Origin: a bacterium
GTDB taxonomy: Bacteria > Zhuqueibacterota > QNDG01 > JAGLOF01
Direction of reading: 5' to 3'
DNA length: 64,000 bases
NCBI GenBank assembly: GCA_023139105.1
Contig: JAGLOF010000013.1
Location: 1-64,000, forward strand
Below are positions 38,373-47,759 of this stretch, one piece after another (the first letter of the stretch is position 1; each line of letters begins with the position of its first letter). Under the pieces are notes generated by a model. The model was given only the letters and a program-made list of their open reading frames with translations. It was not told the origin of the DNA and did no database searches. The position numbers and the translations under genes were made by a program.

Positions 38373-38771
38373 ATGGAACTGAATCAAAAAGATCTAAAAT
38401 ATGTCAAGAAACTTAATACTACAGTGGTTTTTGAAGGGATCAAGATGAAAGGGGATGTCACCGGTACACATAATTATTATTTAGCCGGTGAATTTGAGGG
38501 CACCCTGGATCTGACTGCACTTTTAATTGTAGGTAAAACTGGTAAGTTCTCCGGGACTGCCAAAGTAAATGATGCAGTGATTGAAGGGGAATTTGAAGGC
38601 AAGCTGACGGCCAGTGGTAAGGTGGATATTAATGACTCTGGCCATTTTAGTGGTGAGATTTTGACACCCTCTGTTAAAGTTTCCGATCAAGCTTATTTTG
38701 AAGGTAAAGTGTCTATGGCCCGTGAGGGTGAAAATAAACGTGTTATTGATATGAATGCCGCTTCTATGTAA
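38373..38771 (+). CDS. Bactofilin
   Basis: 132 residues. A central right-handed beta-helix of short repeats with the alternating pattern (GTHNYYLAGEFEGTLDLTA, KFSGTAKVNDAVIEGEFEGK, ASGKVDINDSGHFSGEI) marks the DUF583 bactofilin family, with short polar ends. Bactofilins polymerise without nucleotides and position cell-wall enzymes. CATGGAGGTGCATA gives a strong ribosome site. A convergent M23 peptidase gene follows, a pairing often seen in cell-shape modules. Confidence 0.9.
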   Translation: MELNQKDLKYVKKLNTTVVFEGIKMKGDVTGTHNYYLAGEFEGTLDLTALLIVGKTGKFSGTAKVNDAVIEGEFEGKLTASGKVDINDSGHFSGEILTPSVKVSDQAYFEGKVSMAREGENKRVIDMNAASM

Positions 38772-38860
38772 GAGAGTCTATAGGTGGTTATCTTTGTTGT
38801 AGCCTGATGATTTGGATGTAATGTCAGTGGGTATTTTTAGGATTTTAAAAAAGATAAAAA

Positions 38861-38897
38861 AGTGCCGCATATAATTGTTAAAGGCGGTACTTTTTTT
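38861..38897 (+). terminator. Terminator after the bactofilin gene
   Basis: AGTGCCGC (38861-38868) pairs with GCGGTACT (38884-38891), with one G-U pair, and is followed by a run of seven T (38891-38897). It is preceded by an A-run, so it may also serve the convergent M23 gene. Confidence 0.8.
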
Positions 38898-39038
38898 ATA
38901 GTATTATGTTGAATATAATGAGTAATGCACATTCTTCCATTTAACAAAATATCTTCCCGGTGAATAGAAGCTCTTGTTACAATAGAATAGAGCAAATATA
39001 TTTGCTCTATTTCAGATCCAATTGTTAACGATTAACAG

Positions 39039-39944
39039 TTAGCCGTCGTGGTCACTAAGAATGAAATGATTGGGATCCTTTTCTTTACCGTGATGATATA
39101 CAGCATAATGAAGGTGTGGACCAGTTGATTTTCCTGTGTTTCCTGATAAGCCAATTACTTGCCATCTACTGATTTTGTCTCCAACTTTTACATTAATCTT
39201 GTCAAGATGTGCGTAAAGTGTCTGGAATCCATATCCATGATCGAGAATAATATACTTTCCATAACCTTTATTTTGTATTGTACGTTGGTTTATCTTTTTA
39301 ACAATACCATCCGCAGTGGCGAATACATTTGAGTTCATTTTTATTGAGATATCCAGGCCATTATGAAGTTCCATTTTCCGTGTGAACGGGTCCATCCTGT
39401 TGCCAAATCCGGATGAGACCCATCCACCCTTTACAGGCCGTATTGAAGGATAGTGATCAATAATTTTCTTTTTGACAGATAGGTGGGTGGAAATCACCAA
39501 TACTTTATTTTTGAGATGGTAGATCTCGTTTTCGAGAGAATATATATTATCATTGTAATTTTTATATTCAACGTCCACGATGTCTACCATGGGATTTGCT
39601 GAAATGCCTCCAATACCAGTAGTATATGAGGCTGTGCCTATGGAGTCTTCAGTTAAAACATCATATTTATTTTTCAAGGTGAGTAAAAAAGATTCAGCTT
39701 TTTTTACTCGATTCTGCCATTCATAAAAATTTTGACGCATTACGGCATTTTCTGCTTGTGCAGTATTTAGTTCTTTTTGAAGCAATTTGGTTTTACCTGT
39801 TTCCAGGAACGGAAAATAAAGCGCAAAATACAGCAGGGAGATGGTGATAAAACCTCCCAAAATCCGATAACTTGTGATCATTGTGCTGAAATTTTTACCT
39901 TTTGAAGGCATAACCAATGTTAATAGAAACGTTTGTTTTTTCAT
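39039..39944 (-). CDS. Membrane-anchored M23 (LytM) endopeptidase
   Basis: 301 residues from the ATG at 39944; a longer frame to 40163 only adds unlikely sequence overlapping the M28 relic. A transmembrane helix (about 27-45) is followed by a coiled coil (about 50-95), a linker and the M23 domain: GFGNRMDPFT, HNGLDIS (zinc His and Asp) and GPHLHYAVY (HxH). It should cut peptidoglycan cross-bridges in the periplasm. It probably works with the convergent bactofilin in cell shape. The ribosome site is weak (GGGATAAAATT). Confidence 0.88.
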   Translation of the reverse strand: MKKQTFLLTLVMPSKGKNFSTMITSYRILGGFITISLLYFALYFPFLETGKTKLLQKELNTAQAENAVMRQNFYEWQNRVKKAESFLLTLKNKYDVLTEDSIGTASYTTGIGGISANPMVDIVDVEYKNYNDNIYSLENEIYHLKNKVLVISTHLSVKKKIIDHYPSIRPVKGGWVSSGFGNRMDPFTRKMELHNGLDISIKMNSNVFATADGIVKKINQRTIQNKGYGKYIILDHGYGFQTLYAHLDKINVKVGDKISRWQVIGLSGNTGKSTGPHLHYAVYHHGKEKDPNHFILSDHDG

Positions 39945-40077
39945 AATTTTATCCCAGTGGTACAAAAATATAAATATCGTAACGTATATATCGCAAAATT
40001 GGTGCCAACTTGATTTTAAGGTAAATGACCTATATTTGATGCCACTATTTTGCAAATTGAAATGATTTTGACGTCGT

Positions 40078-40473
40078 TCATCTAAAAAAATGCAATTTTG
40101 AACAGATGGGAATTGATTTCCAATGTGTTTCACCTGATTTTGCAGCCCACTTACCATATTCAACAGCTCCGCTCAAGCCAAATTCTTCATTCATAAAAAA
40201 GACTACACGGATAGTACGTTTTGGGCGTATTGCCAGGCGATTGATCAATGTCAATACTTCCAGGCCACGGATTTCTCCAATCAGAGATGAAGACATTCCG
40301 TCAGAAAGCTGCCTGCATGATAAAGTTAGTTTGACCTTAGTTCCAGGAATAGTAGAAATTGTCCGGCTCAGTTTATCAGCATCCACCAGACTAATGGCCG
40401 CTGCGGGTATTTGAGCCATTAAAGTGTTGACAGAGCAGATCAGACTGATGAGAATCATTCGACATGTTCGCAT
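40078..40473 (-). pseudogene. Relic of an M28-family peptidase
   Basis: 131 codons. IPAAAISLVDADKLSR, VKLTLSCRQL and LIGEIRG are typical of the PA-to-M28 junction of carboxypeptidase Q-like enzymes, and RPKRTIRVVFFMNEEFGLSG is their metal-binding Glu-Glu motif. Between them the block that should hold the first zinc ligands (HxD and DDGA) is missing, RG running straight into LEVLTLINRL. The remaining C-terminal half is absent: the frame ends soon after AKSGETHW in non-family residues. The start still has a signal-like MILISLICSVNTLMA. It cannot be an active peptidase. Confidence 0.7.
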
Positions 40474-40602
40474 AAAGACCTCGAATTATGGATGATTGAA
40501 CTAATAATATACATTTTTTAGCTACAAATTCAAAAATAGATTGATAAACAGCTAAAAACATTGTAAAATGAGGCTCATCATATCCATAAGAAGGAGAATA
40601 CT

Positions 40603-41142
40603 ATGACCCGCTTGAAATGGCTTTTACCCCTGTTGGCTCTGTTTATATTAGCTTGTGGAACTCCCAAAGAAGAGGTCTGCGTTCTGGAAACATCTATGGG
40701 TACTATGACATTTAAATTTTATAATGAGGATGCGCCCAACACCAGCACACATTTTAAGCAACTGGTAACTGAAGGGTATTATAACGGCCTTGATTTTTAT
40801 CGTGTAGTAAAAGGTCATGTGATTCAATGTGGTGATTCCAGTGTTGCTGTGGATGCCGAGTTTAATCATAATCCTCATATTGAGGGAACGGTTGGTTTGG
40901 CGCGAGGAGATGATCCTAATAGCGGTCAGGCTGCTTTTTTTATCTGTTTGGCTCCAAGGCCACATCTTGACGGGCGTTACACCGTCTTTGGACAGTTGAT
41001 AGATGGTATTGATGTGCTTAGGGCCATCGGCAATACAGAAGTGAATGAAAAATATTTTGGTGAGGCAAAGATAGCCTTCCATGAGCCCAAAGTGCCTGTG
41101 ATCATTGTTGAAGCTCGGATTGAACAGCGAAAGCTTAAATAA
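40603..41142 (+). CDS. Cyclophilin-type peptidyl-prolyl isomerase lipoprotein
   Basis: 179 residues. MTRLKWLLPLLALFILACG ends in the lipobox ILAC. The cyclophilin core follows: LETSMGTMTFKFY, NTSTHFKQLVTEGYYNGLDF, RVVKGHVIQCGD, GTVGLARGDDPNSGQAAFFI and LDGRYTVFGQLIDGIDVL. It should assist folding of exported proteins, probably anchored to a periplasm-facing membrane. GAAGGAGAATACT precedes the ATG. The normally conserved Arg of the active site is kept in FYRV. Confidence 0.9.
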   Translation: MTRLKWLLPLLALFILACGTPKEEVCVLETSMGTMTFKFYNEDAPNTSTHFKQLVTEGYYNGLDFYRVVKGHVIQCGDSSVAVDAEFNHNPHIEGTVGLARGDDPNSGQAAFFICLAPRPHLDGRYTVFGQLIDGIDVLRAIGNTEVNEKYFGEAKIAFHEPKVPVIIVEARIEQRKLK

Positions 41143-41336
41143 TGGTGTCATCGTTTCACTAATCAGCTCTAACATTTAGTAAGAAATGAAAATTCTACAG
41201 TATTATCAATATCATGTTATTTTTACTATTGGGCGGATTTGTTATATATTGTTCATGTGCTGGCTTGATAATCGTATGTAAATTGTGTAAATTTTAAAAT
41301 TAGTATCATTCTGTTTAAAGAATGCGGGATTAATTT

Positions 41337-41954
41337 GTGACAATAGAAGATCTGTTTAATGACGGAAAAAACCGGTGTGCATGGACTCTGTCCTTTTCTG
41401 AGGTGATTATTCCATATCATGATAAAGAGTGGGGTGTTCCCTTATATGATGATCAGAAACTTTTTGAGTGTTTGGTTCTGGATGGTTTTCAAGCTGGTCT
41501 GAGCTGGGCAACTATTTTGAAAAAGAGGAGCCATTTTCGTAGAGTTTTTGCTCAATTTGATGCCAATAAGATTGCATATTTTGATGAACATCGTATCAGA
41601 GAGTTACTACTTGATCCCGGTATTATCCGTAATAGACTTAAAATAATTGCCACTATAAAAAATGCCCGTTCATTCCTCTCCGTTCAAGCTAAATTCGGAT
41701 CATTTAAAAATTATATCTGGCAATTTACAGATGGTGAGACAATTATCAATACATGGAAGGATGCTTCTGAGGTACCGACCATTAGTGAACAGGCTATTGC
41801 CATGAGCAAAGATCTTCGTCGAAGAGGGTTCTCATTTACCGGGCCTACAATTTGTTATGCATTTATGCAGGCAACGGGTATGGTGCATGACCATACTGTC
41901 GATTGCTTTCGTTACAGTGAAATTATTGAAAAGTACCACAATGTCTCAGCATGA
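41337..41954 (+). CDS. tag: DNA-3-methyladenine glycosylase I
   Basis: 205 residues from a GTG start. CAWTLSFSEVIIPYHDKEWG, LFECLVLDGFQAGLSWATIL, NRLKI and the terminal FTGPTICYAFMQATGMVHDH with C..H are the signature of Tag, a helix-hairpin-helix glycosylase with a zinc site made from Cys and His residues at both ends. It removes 3-methyladenine from alkylated DNA. It is 57 bases upstream of the acyltransferase-like gene. Confidence 0.93.
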   Translation: MTIEDLFNDGKNRCAWTLSFSEVIIPYHDKEWGVPLYDDQKLFECLVLDGFQAGLSWATILKKRSHFRRVFAQFDANKIAYFDEHRIRELLLDPGIIRNRLKIIATIKNARSFLSVQAKFGSFKNYIWQFTDGETIINTWKDASEVPTISEQAIAMSKDLRRRGFSFTGPTICYAFMQATGMVHDHTVDCFRYSEIIEKYHNVSA

Positions 41955-42010
41955 GCTATTCATATGATCAATGCCAATAGTAATCAATCTTTTTTATTTG
42001 GAGTAACTTT

Positions 42011-43198
42011 ATGATTGAAAAAGCACAGCATGGCGAATTCGAGTTAATTTCCTTTGGAAATGAATCCAAACAAGAAAGAAAGTTATTGAAGCAGTTTGTT
42101 AGTTTTCATTGGATTCATTATAAAAATGATTCTCAGTATGTCCCACTTTTGGATTATGAATATCATGGATTTAGACTTATTGGCATAACCGGTTTTTTTG
42201 AGCCGCGTAATCTATTTTTCAAACATGCTGTAATGCGGTTTTTTATGGTACTTAAAGATGGCAATGTTGTTGGCAGGTGTAATGCTTTTGTTAATTATTG
42301 TCATAATGAGCATTGGAAAGAAAAAACAGGATTTTTTGGCCAGTTTGAATGTATAGAAGATGATGGTGTTGCCAAGCTGCTTATTGATCAGGCTACGGAC
42401 TATTTGAAAGAACAGGGCATGGATACTGTACGCGGCCCCCAAAATTTACCGGTTAATGACGCAACTCCCGGATTTTTGACCAAGGGTTTTGATTCACGGC
42501 CTGTGATGTACTATCATTACAATAAACCCTACTATGCGGCAATGGCGGAACGGCTTGGATTTAAGGTGGCCAAGCGTGTACTTTCCTGGGAGGTAGAGGT
42601 TCAGCGTCCCATGGAGGAGAAGTTGGTCAGTATAGGTCAGAAAGTTATTGACAGATATGGAGTTAGCATTGAACAATGGGGTGACCGGCCTCTTGATGTT
42701 CGTAAGAAGGAGATGTTGAAGATATACAACGCGGCCTGGAATGAGAATTATGGATTTGTGCCTTTTACGCAGGAAGAATTTGATCAGATAATTGATGATA
42801 TGATGCTGATCATGGATAAAAAGCTATTTATATTTTTATATATTAAGGGCGAGTGTGCGGCATTCTTCGGCGGCGTACCTAATGTTTCAGAGAATCTGTA
42901 TCGCATCGGTAATTTCCGGCATTTGGAGTTGATCAGAGCCATCAAACTTATCATTGGAGCTAAACGAAGCAATGGCTTCCGTCTGGGTTATCTTGGAGTT
43001 GATCCCAAATTCAGGCATCTGGGGCTGGATGGTGTAATGCTTTGGAAGCAGAAGGATTATACAAAGACTACAAAATATACATATTGTGATATGGGCTGGG
43101 TGCTGGAAGATAATAAAATGACAGTAAGGCTGACAAAAATTGTTGATGCTAAAGATTCTAAAACTTATACTATTTATGAAAAGAATATAGAATCATAG
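42011..43198 (+). CDS. YghO-like GNAT-fold protein
   Basis: 395 residues. It resembles the E. coli YghO group: MRFFMVLKDGNVVGRCNAFV, FFGQFECIEDDGVAKLLIDQ, DTVRGPQNLPVNDATPGFLT and LGYLGVDPKFRHLGLDGVML, the last two typical of acyl-CoA-binding GNAT folds. The substrate is unknown. TTGGAGTAACTTT gives the ribosome site. Neighbouring genes (tag, tldD) do not suggest a pathway. Confidence 0.75.
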   Translation: MIEKAQHGEFELISFGNESKQERKLLKQFVSFHWIHYKNDSQYVPLLDYEYHGFRLIGITGFFEPRNLFFKHAVMRFFMVLKDGNVVGRCNAFVNYCHNEHWKEKTGFFGQFECIEDDGVAKLLIDQATDYLKEQGMDTVRGPQNLPVNDATPGFLTKGFDSRPVMYYHYNKPYYAAMAERLGFKVAKRVLSWEVEVQRPMEEKLVSIGQKVIDRYGVSIEQWGDRPLDVRKKEMLKIYNAAWNENYGFVPFTQEEFDQIIDDMMLIMDKKLFIFLYIKGECAAFFGGVPNVSENLYRIGNFRHLELIRAIKLIIGAKRSNGFRLGYLGVDPKFRHLGLDGVMLWKQKDYTKTTKYTYCDMGWVLEDNKMTVRLTKIVDAKDSKTYTIYEKNIES

Positions 43199-43249
43199 AT
43201 GAAACAATTAAAATTCGTCAAATTTCCCATTAATTGAGGAGACAGATGC

Positions 43250-44782
43250 ATGACATCCCCTAATACCTTTGTGCACGATATTCCCAGACGGGAATTCCTG
43301 AAGAAATCGGCTAAAGGCACATTGCTAATGGCAACGGCACCAGCGTTGATTTCATCCCTTTCGTCGTGTAGCAGTCAGTTGGATCCAGGTGCAAAAACAG
43401 CTTTGGACCCGGCATTATTTAACAAAGTGATAGCCCGGGCATTAGCCGGAGGCGGGGACTTTGCCGATGTGTATGTTGAACATCGGGTGACTCGAAATAT
43501 CATGCTTGAAGAGTCCAAGTATAAAAATGCAGTCTACGGAGTTACACAAGGTGCTGGAGTTCGTGTCATATCCGGCGATAAAACCGGATATGCATATACA
43601 GATGAATTAACAGAAGAAAAACTTCTCAGAGCGGCTGAAGTGGCTTCTGCTATTGCCAAGAGCAGTAAGATCATTACACCGGTGGATGTCTCTGTCAAAT
43701 CACTTCCGTCTTTTGTCTCGGTTAACATGCCTTTAAATGATGTGGCAAATCAGAAAAGGCTCGATGTTATGCTGCGTGCCAATGAAGCGGCAATGTCCTT
43801 CAGTGATAAAATTAAAATGACTACTGTATCCTATTATGATGAGGTGCGTGCCCGTACCATAGCCAATTCCGAAGGTCTGTTAATCACAGATGAGCTGCCG
43901 CTTCTCTTTTTTATTGTTCAGTGTATGGGTGAAGGAAATGGCACAAAACATATGAGCCGTGAGCGGCTCAGCATGCATTCCGGCTTTGAGATGTTTGATG
44001 AAGTCAGCCCTGAATCTATAGCTGAGACTGCTGCCAGGGAAGCCGTGGTCATGTTAGATGCCAAAGATTGTCCTGCCGGTAAGATGGATGTAGTAATGGA
44101 GAACGGATGGGGTGGTGTTCTGGTTCATGAGGCAGTAGGGCATCCACTTGAAGCTGATAATATTGCAAAAAAAATTGGAGCTTTTACTGGCAAGCTGGGT
44201 AAAAAAGTAGCCAGTGATGTTTTTACAATGGTTGATGATGGCACACTTCCTAACTATCGCGGTACAACCAACTTTGATGATGAAGGCACGCCTATGAAAC
44301 GAAATGTGCTGATTCGTAATGGTGTTCTTGAAAACTATATGACAGACATTCTCTCTGCCGGGCAGCTTGGACTGGAACGCACTGGAAATGGAAGACGTGA
44401 GAGTTTCAAACATATGCCTATCCCCCGCATGACAAATACTTTTATTGAGGCAGGTAAGGACAGGTCCGAAGATATTATTGCATCTACTAAAAATGGTATT
44501 TTTGTAAAATCACTCTCCGGAGGCAGTGTGAATTCCATAACAGGAATGTTTAACTTCACCTGTCGTGAAATGTATCTCATTGAAAATGGTCAGATTACCG
44601 TGCCGGTTAAAGGTGGTACACTTATCGGCTCCTGTATGGATATTATTTCCAATATCGATGCTGTCGGAAATGATCTGGCATTCGGACCGGGAATTTGTGG
44701 AAAAGGACAGTCAGCAGAAGTGACTGCGGGACAACCTACAGTTCGGTTGCGTGGAATGACTGTCGGTGGAAGCCGGGCCTGA
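43250..44782 (+). CDS. tldD: TldD-family metallopeptidase with Tat-like signal
   Basis: 510 residues. The N-terminus PRREFLKKSAKGTLLMATAP looks like a twin-arginine signal with a possible lipobox Cys (SSCSS). The TldD/PmbA fold follows, with GVLVHEAVGHPLEADNI giving the HExxxH zinc motif (about 292-297) and the C-terminal ligand region NITGMF-like. TldD pairs with PmbA/TldE to degrade unfolded peptides, as in microcin B17 and CcdA processing. The pmbA gene starts 27 bases later. An exported TldD, if the Tat reading is right, differs from the cytoplasmic E. coli protein. Confidence 0.88.
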   Translation: MTSPNTFVHDIPRREFLKKSAKGTLLMATAPALISSLSSCSSQLDPGAKTALDPALFNKVIARALAGGGDFADVYVEHRVTRNIMLEESKYKNAVYGVTQGAGVRVISGDKTGYAYTDELTEEKLLRAAEVASAIAKSSKIITPVDVSVKSLPSFVSVNMPLNDVANQKRLDVMLRANEAAMSFSDKIKMTTVSYYDEVRARTIANSEGLLITDELPLLFFIVQCMGEGNGTKHMSRERLSMHSGFEMFDEVSPESIAETAAREAVVMLDAKDCPAGKMDVVMENGWGGVLVHEAVGHPLEADNIAKKIGAFTGKLGKKVASDVFTMVDDGTLPNYRGTTNFDDEGTPMKRNVLIRNGVLENYMTDILSAGQLGLERTGNGRRESFKHMPIPRMTNTFIEAGKDRSEDIIASTKNGIFVKSLSGGSVNSITGMFNFTCREMYLIENGQITVPVKGGTLIGSCMDIISNIDAVGNDLAFGPGICGKGQSAEVTAGQPTVRLRGMTVGGSRA

Positions 44783-44809
44783 TAATTCAATAGAGATAAG
44801 GAGAGAATC

Positions 44810-46144
44810 ATGGATTATAAATCATTAACAGAAGACTTAGTACATCAATGTTTGAAAAAAGGAGCTGATGCAGCTGAGGTGTATTTGCAGTCAGGCCGAA
44901 ATTTAAATATTTCGATTCGTAACAGTGTTGTTGAGACCATTCAGGAAAATGCTTCAAAAGGTGTTGGTTTTCGTGTGATTGCAGATGGGAGGATGGGATT
45001 TGCCCATTCCAATGACCTGTCTACCCAATCATTAAAAGCAACACTTGCAAGTGCTATTGATTTTGCCAAAATATTATCAGCAAATGAATATAATGGCCTG
45101 CCTTCTGAAGCAGGTATTTCTGAAGTGAAGGGCTTATATGATCCTCAAATTGCTAAGGTCTCCCTGGACTGCAAGATGGAGATGGCAAAAGAAGTAGAGG
45201 CACTGGCTGTAAAACATCGAAAAGTAACGAAAAGTGCAGGTTCAAGATACTTTGAGAGAGATTCGGAAATATTTTTAGCCAATTCCAATGGATTAATAAA
45301 AAGTTACAGATCAGCATCATGCGGATATGGTGTATCTGTAGTTGCAGAAAAAGGTGATCAGAAATGTACGGGTGGTGAATTTTGTTCAAGGCGATTTATT
45401 GCCGATCTTGAGATGCCTGAAAATCTTGCAAATAAAGCTGCTAAAGAGGCTTACTCAATGCTGGATCCCAGAAGAGTTCGCACTCAGAAGGCGGCTGTTA
45501 TTTTTGATCCGTCAGTTGCACGATCAATACTTGGTGGAGTTCTGGGTGCATTGAATGGTCAACGTATATCACAAGGTGCAAGTTTTCTTTGGAAAAAATT
45601 GGATCGGAAATTTGCATCTGATTTGGTGACTCTTATAGATGATGGACTTCGTCCCAAGGGTCTGGCCAGTGCACCTTTTGATGGTGAAGGAGTGCCTACG
45701 CAGCGTCGTGTTCTTGTGGATAAAGGCATATTGAAAGGTTTTATGTATAATACTATTGCGGCAAAACGGGCTAATACCAGGTCAACCGGAAATGCCTCCA
45801 GAGGCGGATATACCAGACTTCCCGGTATTGGTGCCCATAATTTTTATATGGAGGCTGGCTCCCATACCCCCAAAAATATTATACAACAAACCCGTCGCGG
45901 ATTATTATTAACGGGTGTCACGGGTTATGGTATAAATTCGGTCAGTGGGAATTTTTCCGGTGGTGCATCCGGTTTTTGGATTGAAAACGGGCGTATTACC
46001 TTCCCTGTGAAAGGTCTTACTATTGCGGGCACAGCCCTTGATATGCTTAATAATATCGATATGGTAGGTAATGATCTTGATTTGAACAAGTCATTTACAG
46101 CACCAACTTTCCGTATTCGTGAGATGTTGATAGGCGGGGAATAG
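44810..46144 (+). CDS. pmbA: PmbA/TldE-family protein
   Basis: 444 residues of the same fold as the preceding TldD but without a HExxxH motif, as expected for the non-metal partner subunit. DYKSLTEDLVHQCLKKGADA at the start and NIDMVGNDLDLNKSFTAPTF at the end are typical. It has no signal peptide, in contrast with its partner. AAGGAGAGAATC precedes the ATG. Confidence 0.9.
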   Translation: MDYKSLTEDLVHQCLKKGADAAEVYLQSGRNLNISIRNSVVETIQENASKGVGFRVIADGRMGFAHSNDLSTQSLKATLASAIDFAKILSANEYNGLPSEAGISEVKGLYDPQIAKVSLDCKMEMAKEVEALAVKHRKVTKSAGSRYFERDSEIFLANSNGLIKSYRSASCGYGVSVVAEKGDQKCTGGEFCSRRFIADLEMPENLANKAAKEAYSMLDPRRVRTQKAAVIFDPSVARSILGGVLGALNGQRISQGASFLWKKLDRKFASDLVTLIDDGLRPKGLASAPFDGEGVPTQRRVLVDKGILKGFMYNTIAAKRANTRSTGNASRGGYTRLPGIGAHNFYMEAGSHTPKNIIQQTRRGLLLTGVTGYGINSVSGNFSGGASGFWIENGRITFPVKGLTIAGTALDMLNNIDMVGNDLDLNKSFTAPTFRIREMLIGGE

Positions 46145-46150
46145 GTTTTT

Positions 46151-46276
46151 GTGAAGTTGTTTAGTAACACCATATTGCTTGCACTGTTGACCGGACTAAT
46201 TGCCGGTAAAGTTTTATCGATTACAGGAAGAAGAACAGTTCCGTATGTTGATTCTGAAGAATTTGAGATTGATTAA
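46151..46276 (+). CDS. Possible 41-residue single-span membrane peptide
   Basis: A GTG-started frame six bases after the pmbA stop: MKLFSNTILLALLTGLIAGK, then a short basic stretch (GRRT) and an acidic tail (VDSEEFEID). One hydrophobic helix with a polar tail is the layout of small membrane peptides. GGGGAA lies about ten bases upstream, inside the pmbA end. It is too short to be sure, and no homologue is known to me. Confidence 0.4.
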   Translation: MKLFSNTILLALLTGLIAGKVLSITGRRTVPYVDSEEFEID

Positions 46277-46499
46277 TATATTTGATTTAAGTATTTGGCT
46301 CTGACGTAATGTATATGATTTGACCCCGGGTTTCAGACCGGGAGACTGTTAAAAAGCCCCGGGAGTCAATTTTTTCTGACCCCGGGTGTTTTTTTACTAT
46401 TTGTTTGAAATTTATCTTTCGGTGAACAAACGCTGTGCCAGTCCAGCAGGGGTTTAGAACAATGGTTGTTTTATAGTCCCACATAAGATGTTGAATATT
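46277..46499. other. Gap between convergent genes with palindromic repeat
   Basis: Holds GACCCCGGGT at 46322-46331 and the element copy at 46342-46400; the rest is unremarkable. The T-runs after the CCCGGG stems could end transcription of the pmbA side. Confidence 0.5.
46342..46400 (+). repeat. Second copy of the GAGACTGTT...CCCGGG element
   Basis: GAGACTGTTAAAAAGCCCC, then GGGAGTCAATTTTTTCTG, then ACCCCGGGTGTTTTTTTA. It aligns base by base, with a few changes, to the reverse complement of 34142-34084. It lies between convergent genes and its T-runs suit a terminator role. Confidence 0.75.
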
Positions 46500-47723
46500 T
46501 TACTCGCTATGAAGGGCAACAATAGGGTCTAGTAAAGAAGCTTTATGTGCAGGGTACACACCAAAGAACAATCCGATCATTAATGAAAAACAGAATGAAA
46601 GCAGGATAGTAAACAATGATATAGATATAGACCAGGCCGCCAGATATTCCAGTAACAGGGCACCGGAAATGCCTATGAAAATACCGATTATCCCACCTCC
46701 CAGGCTTAAAATAGCCGATTCAAATAAAAATTGAATCCGCACATCCTTTTGCCGGGCACCCATAGCCATGCGCAAACCGATCTCACGTCGCCGCTCACGA
46801 ATTGAAAGCAGCATTACTGCCAGGATTCCGAATCCTCCCACCAGCAGTGAAATACCGGCAATACTGGCAGTTAACGTGGTAAAGGTATTACTTGTCTCCT
46901 CCTGTGCCGCAATTAGATCCGTCTGACTTTGAATAATGAAATCATCCGGTTTATCCCCTTGGTTGAGCCGATGACGCTGCCGCAGTATCGTTTTCACTCC
47001 TGTCAGTGTGGAGGCCATATTCTCTTGCCTGTCAATTTGCAGATAGATCGCTTCAATATGTTCTTGATTGAACACCCGCCGCAGTGCAGTGTTAACAGGA
47101 ATGAAAATTTGATCATCCTGATCTGTGCCGTACATATCCACACCTTTGGGCTCCATTACACCGATCACTTGAAACGGTACTTTGCCTATGCGTATGACAG
47201 AACCTAAAGGATCGCGGTTGTCAAAAATGTTTTCAACAACACTCTGGCCTAATACTGCCACACGCATAGAAACTCTGTTTTCCCTGTCTGAAAAGAACCA
47301 TCCGCTGACTGTATTGAAATTCCTTACCCAGGGATAATTCGGCATACTGCCTACAATGGAAGTAGTAGTACTGTAATTATTAAATTTCACCTTAATTTTT
47401 TTAGCCTGTACAGGAACCACTGCTTCCACGGATGACAATTCCCGCAGTATGGTTTTCGCATCCTGTAGTGTAAGTGTGGTGACTTTGCCTCTTATTTGCT
47501 GCCGTCCTGTAAAAGTTCGCACATCTCCGGCGTTAATAATAATAAGATTGGTTCCCATAGCCTCTATTTGTGAGACTATTTCATGCCTGGCACCATTGCC
47601 GATTGCTACCATAATAATCACCGCCGATACTCCGACAATGATGCCCAGTAAAGCCAGCAGAGTTCGCATTTTATGGAGAAGCAGTGCTTTTTGTGAAATT
47701 TTCAGGTTTCTGTACAGTTTCAT
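46500..47723 (-). CDS. MacB-type ABC transporter permease (second of pair)
   Basis: 407 residues from the ATG at 47723; a TTG one codon earlier is less likely. One helix near 20-42 (LLALLGIIVGVSAVIIMVAI), a periplasmic MacB-like domain (about 45-275) and three C-terminal helices with RRREIGLRMAMGARQKDVRI make a single FtsX module. It is encoded 33 bases downstream of a similar permease, so the exporter may use a heterodimer. The substrate is unknown. Confidence 0.88.
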   Translation of the reverse strand: MKLYRNLKISQKALLLHKMRTLLALLGIIVGVSAVIIMVAIGNGARHEIVSQIEAMGTNLIIINAGDVRTFTGRQQIRGKVTTLTLQDAKTILRELSSVEAVVPVQAKKIKVKFNNYSTTTSIVGSMPNYPWVRNFNTVSGWFFSDRENRVSMRVAVLGQSVVENIFDNRDPLGSVIRIGKVPFQVIGVMEPKGVDMYGTDQDDQIFIPVNTALRRVFNQEHIEAIYLQIDRQENMASTLTGVKTILRQRHRLNQGDKPDDFIIQSQTDLIAAQEETSNTFTTLTASIAGISLLVGGFGILAVMLLSIRERRREIGLRMAMGARQKDVRIQFLFESAILSLGGGIIGIFIGISGALLLEYLAAWSISISLFTILLSFCFSLMIGLFFGVYPAHKASLLDPIVALHSE

Positions 47724-47759
47724 CAATATTCCAGGCTTAAGTATAGATGTTCAATTCAC

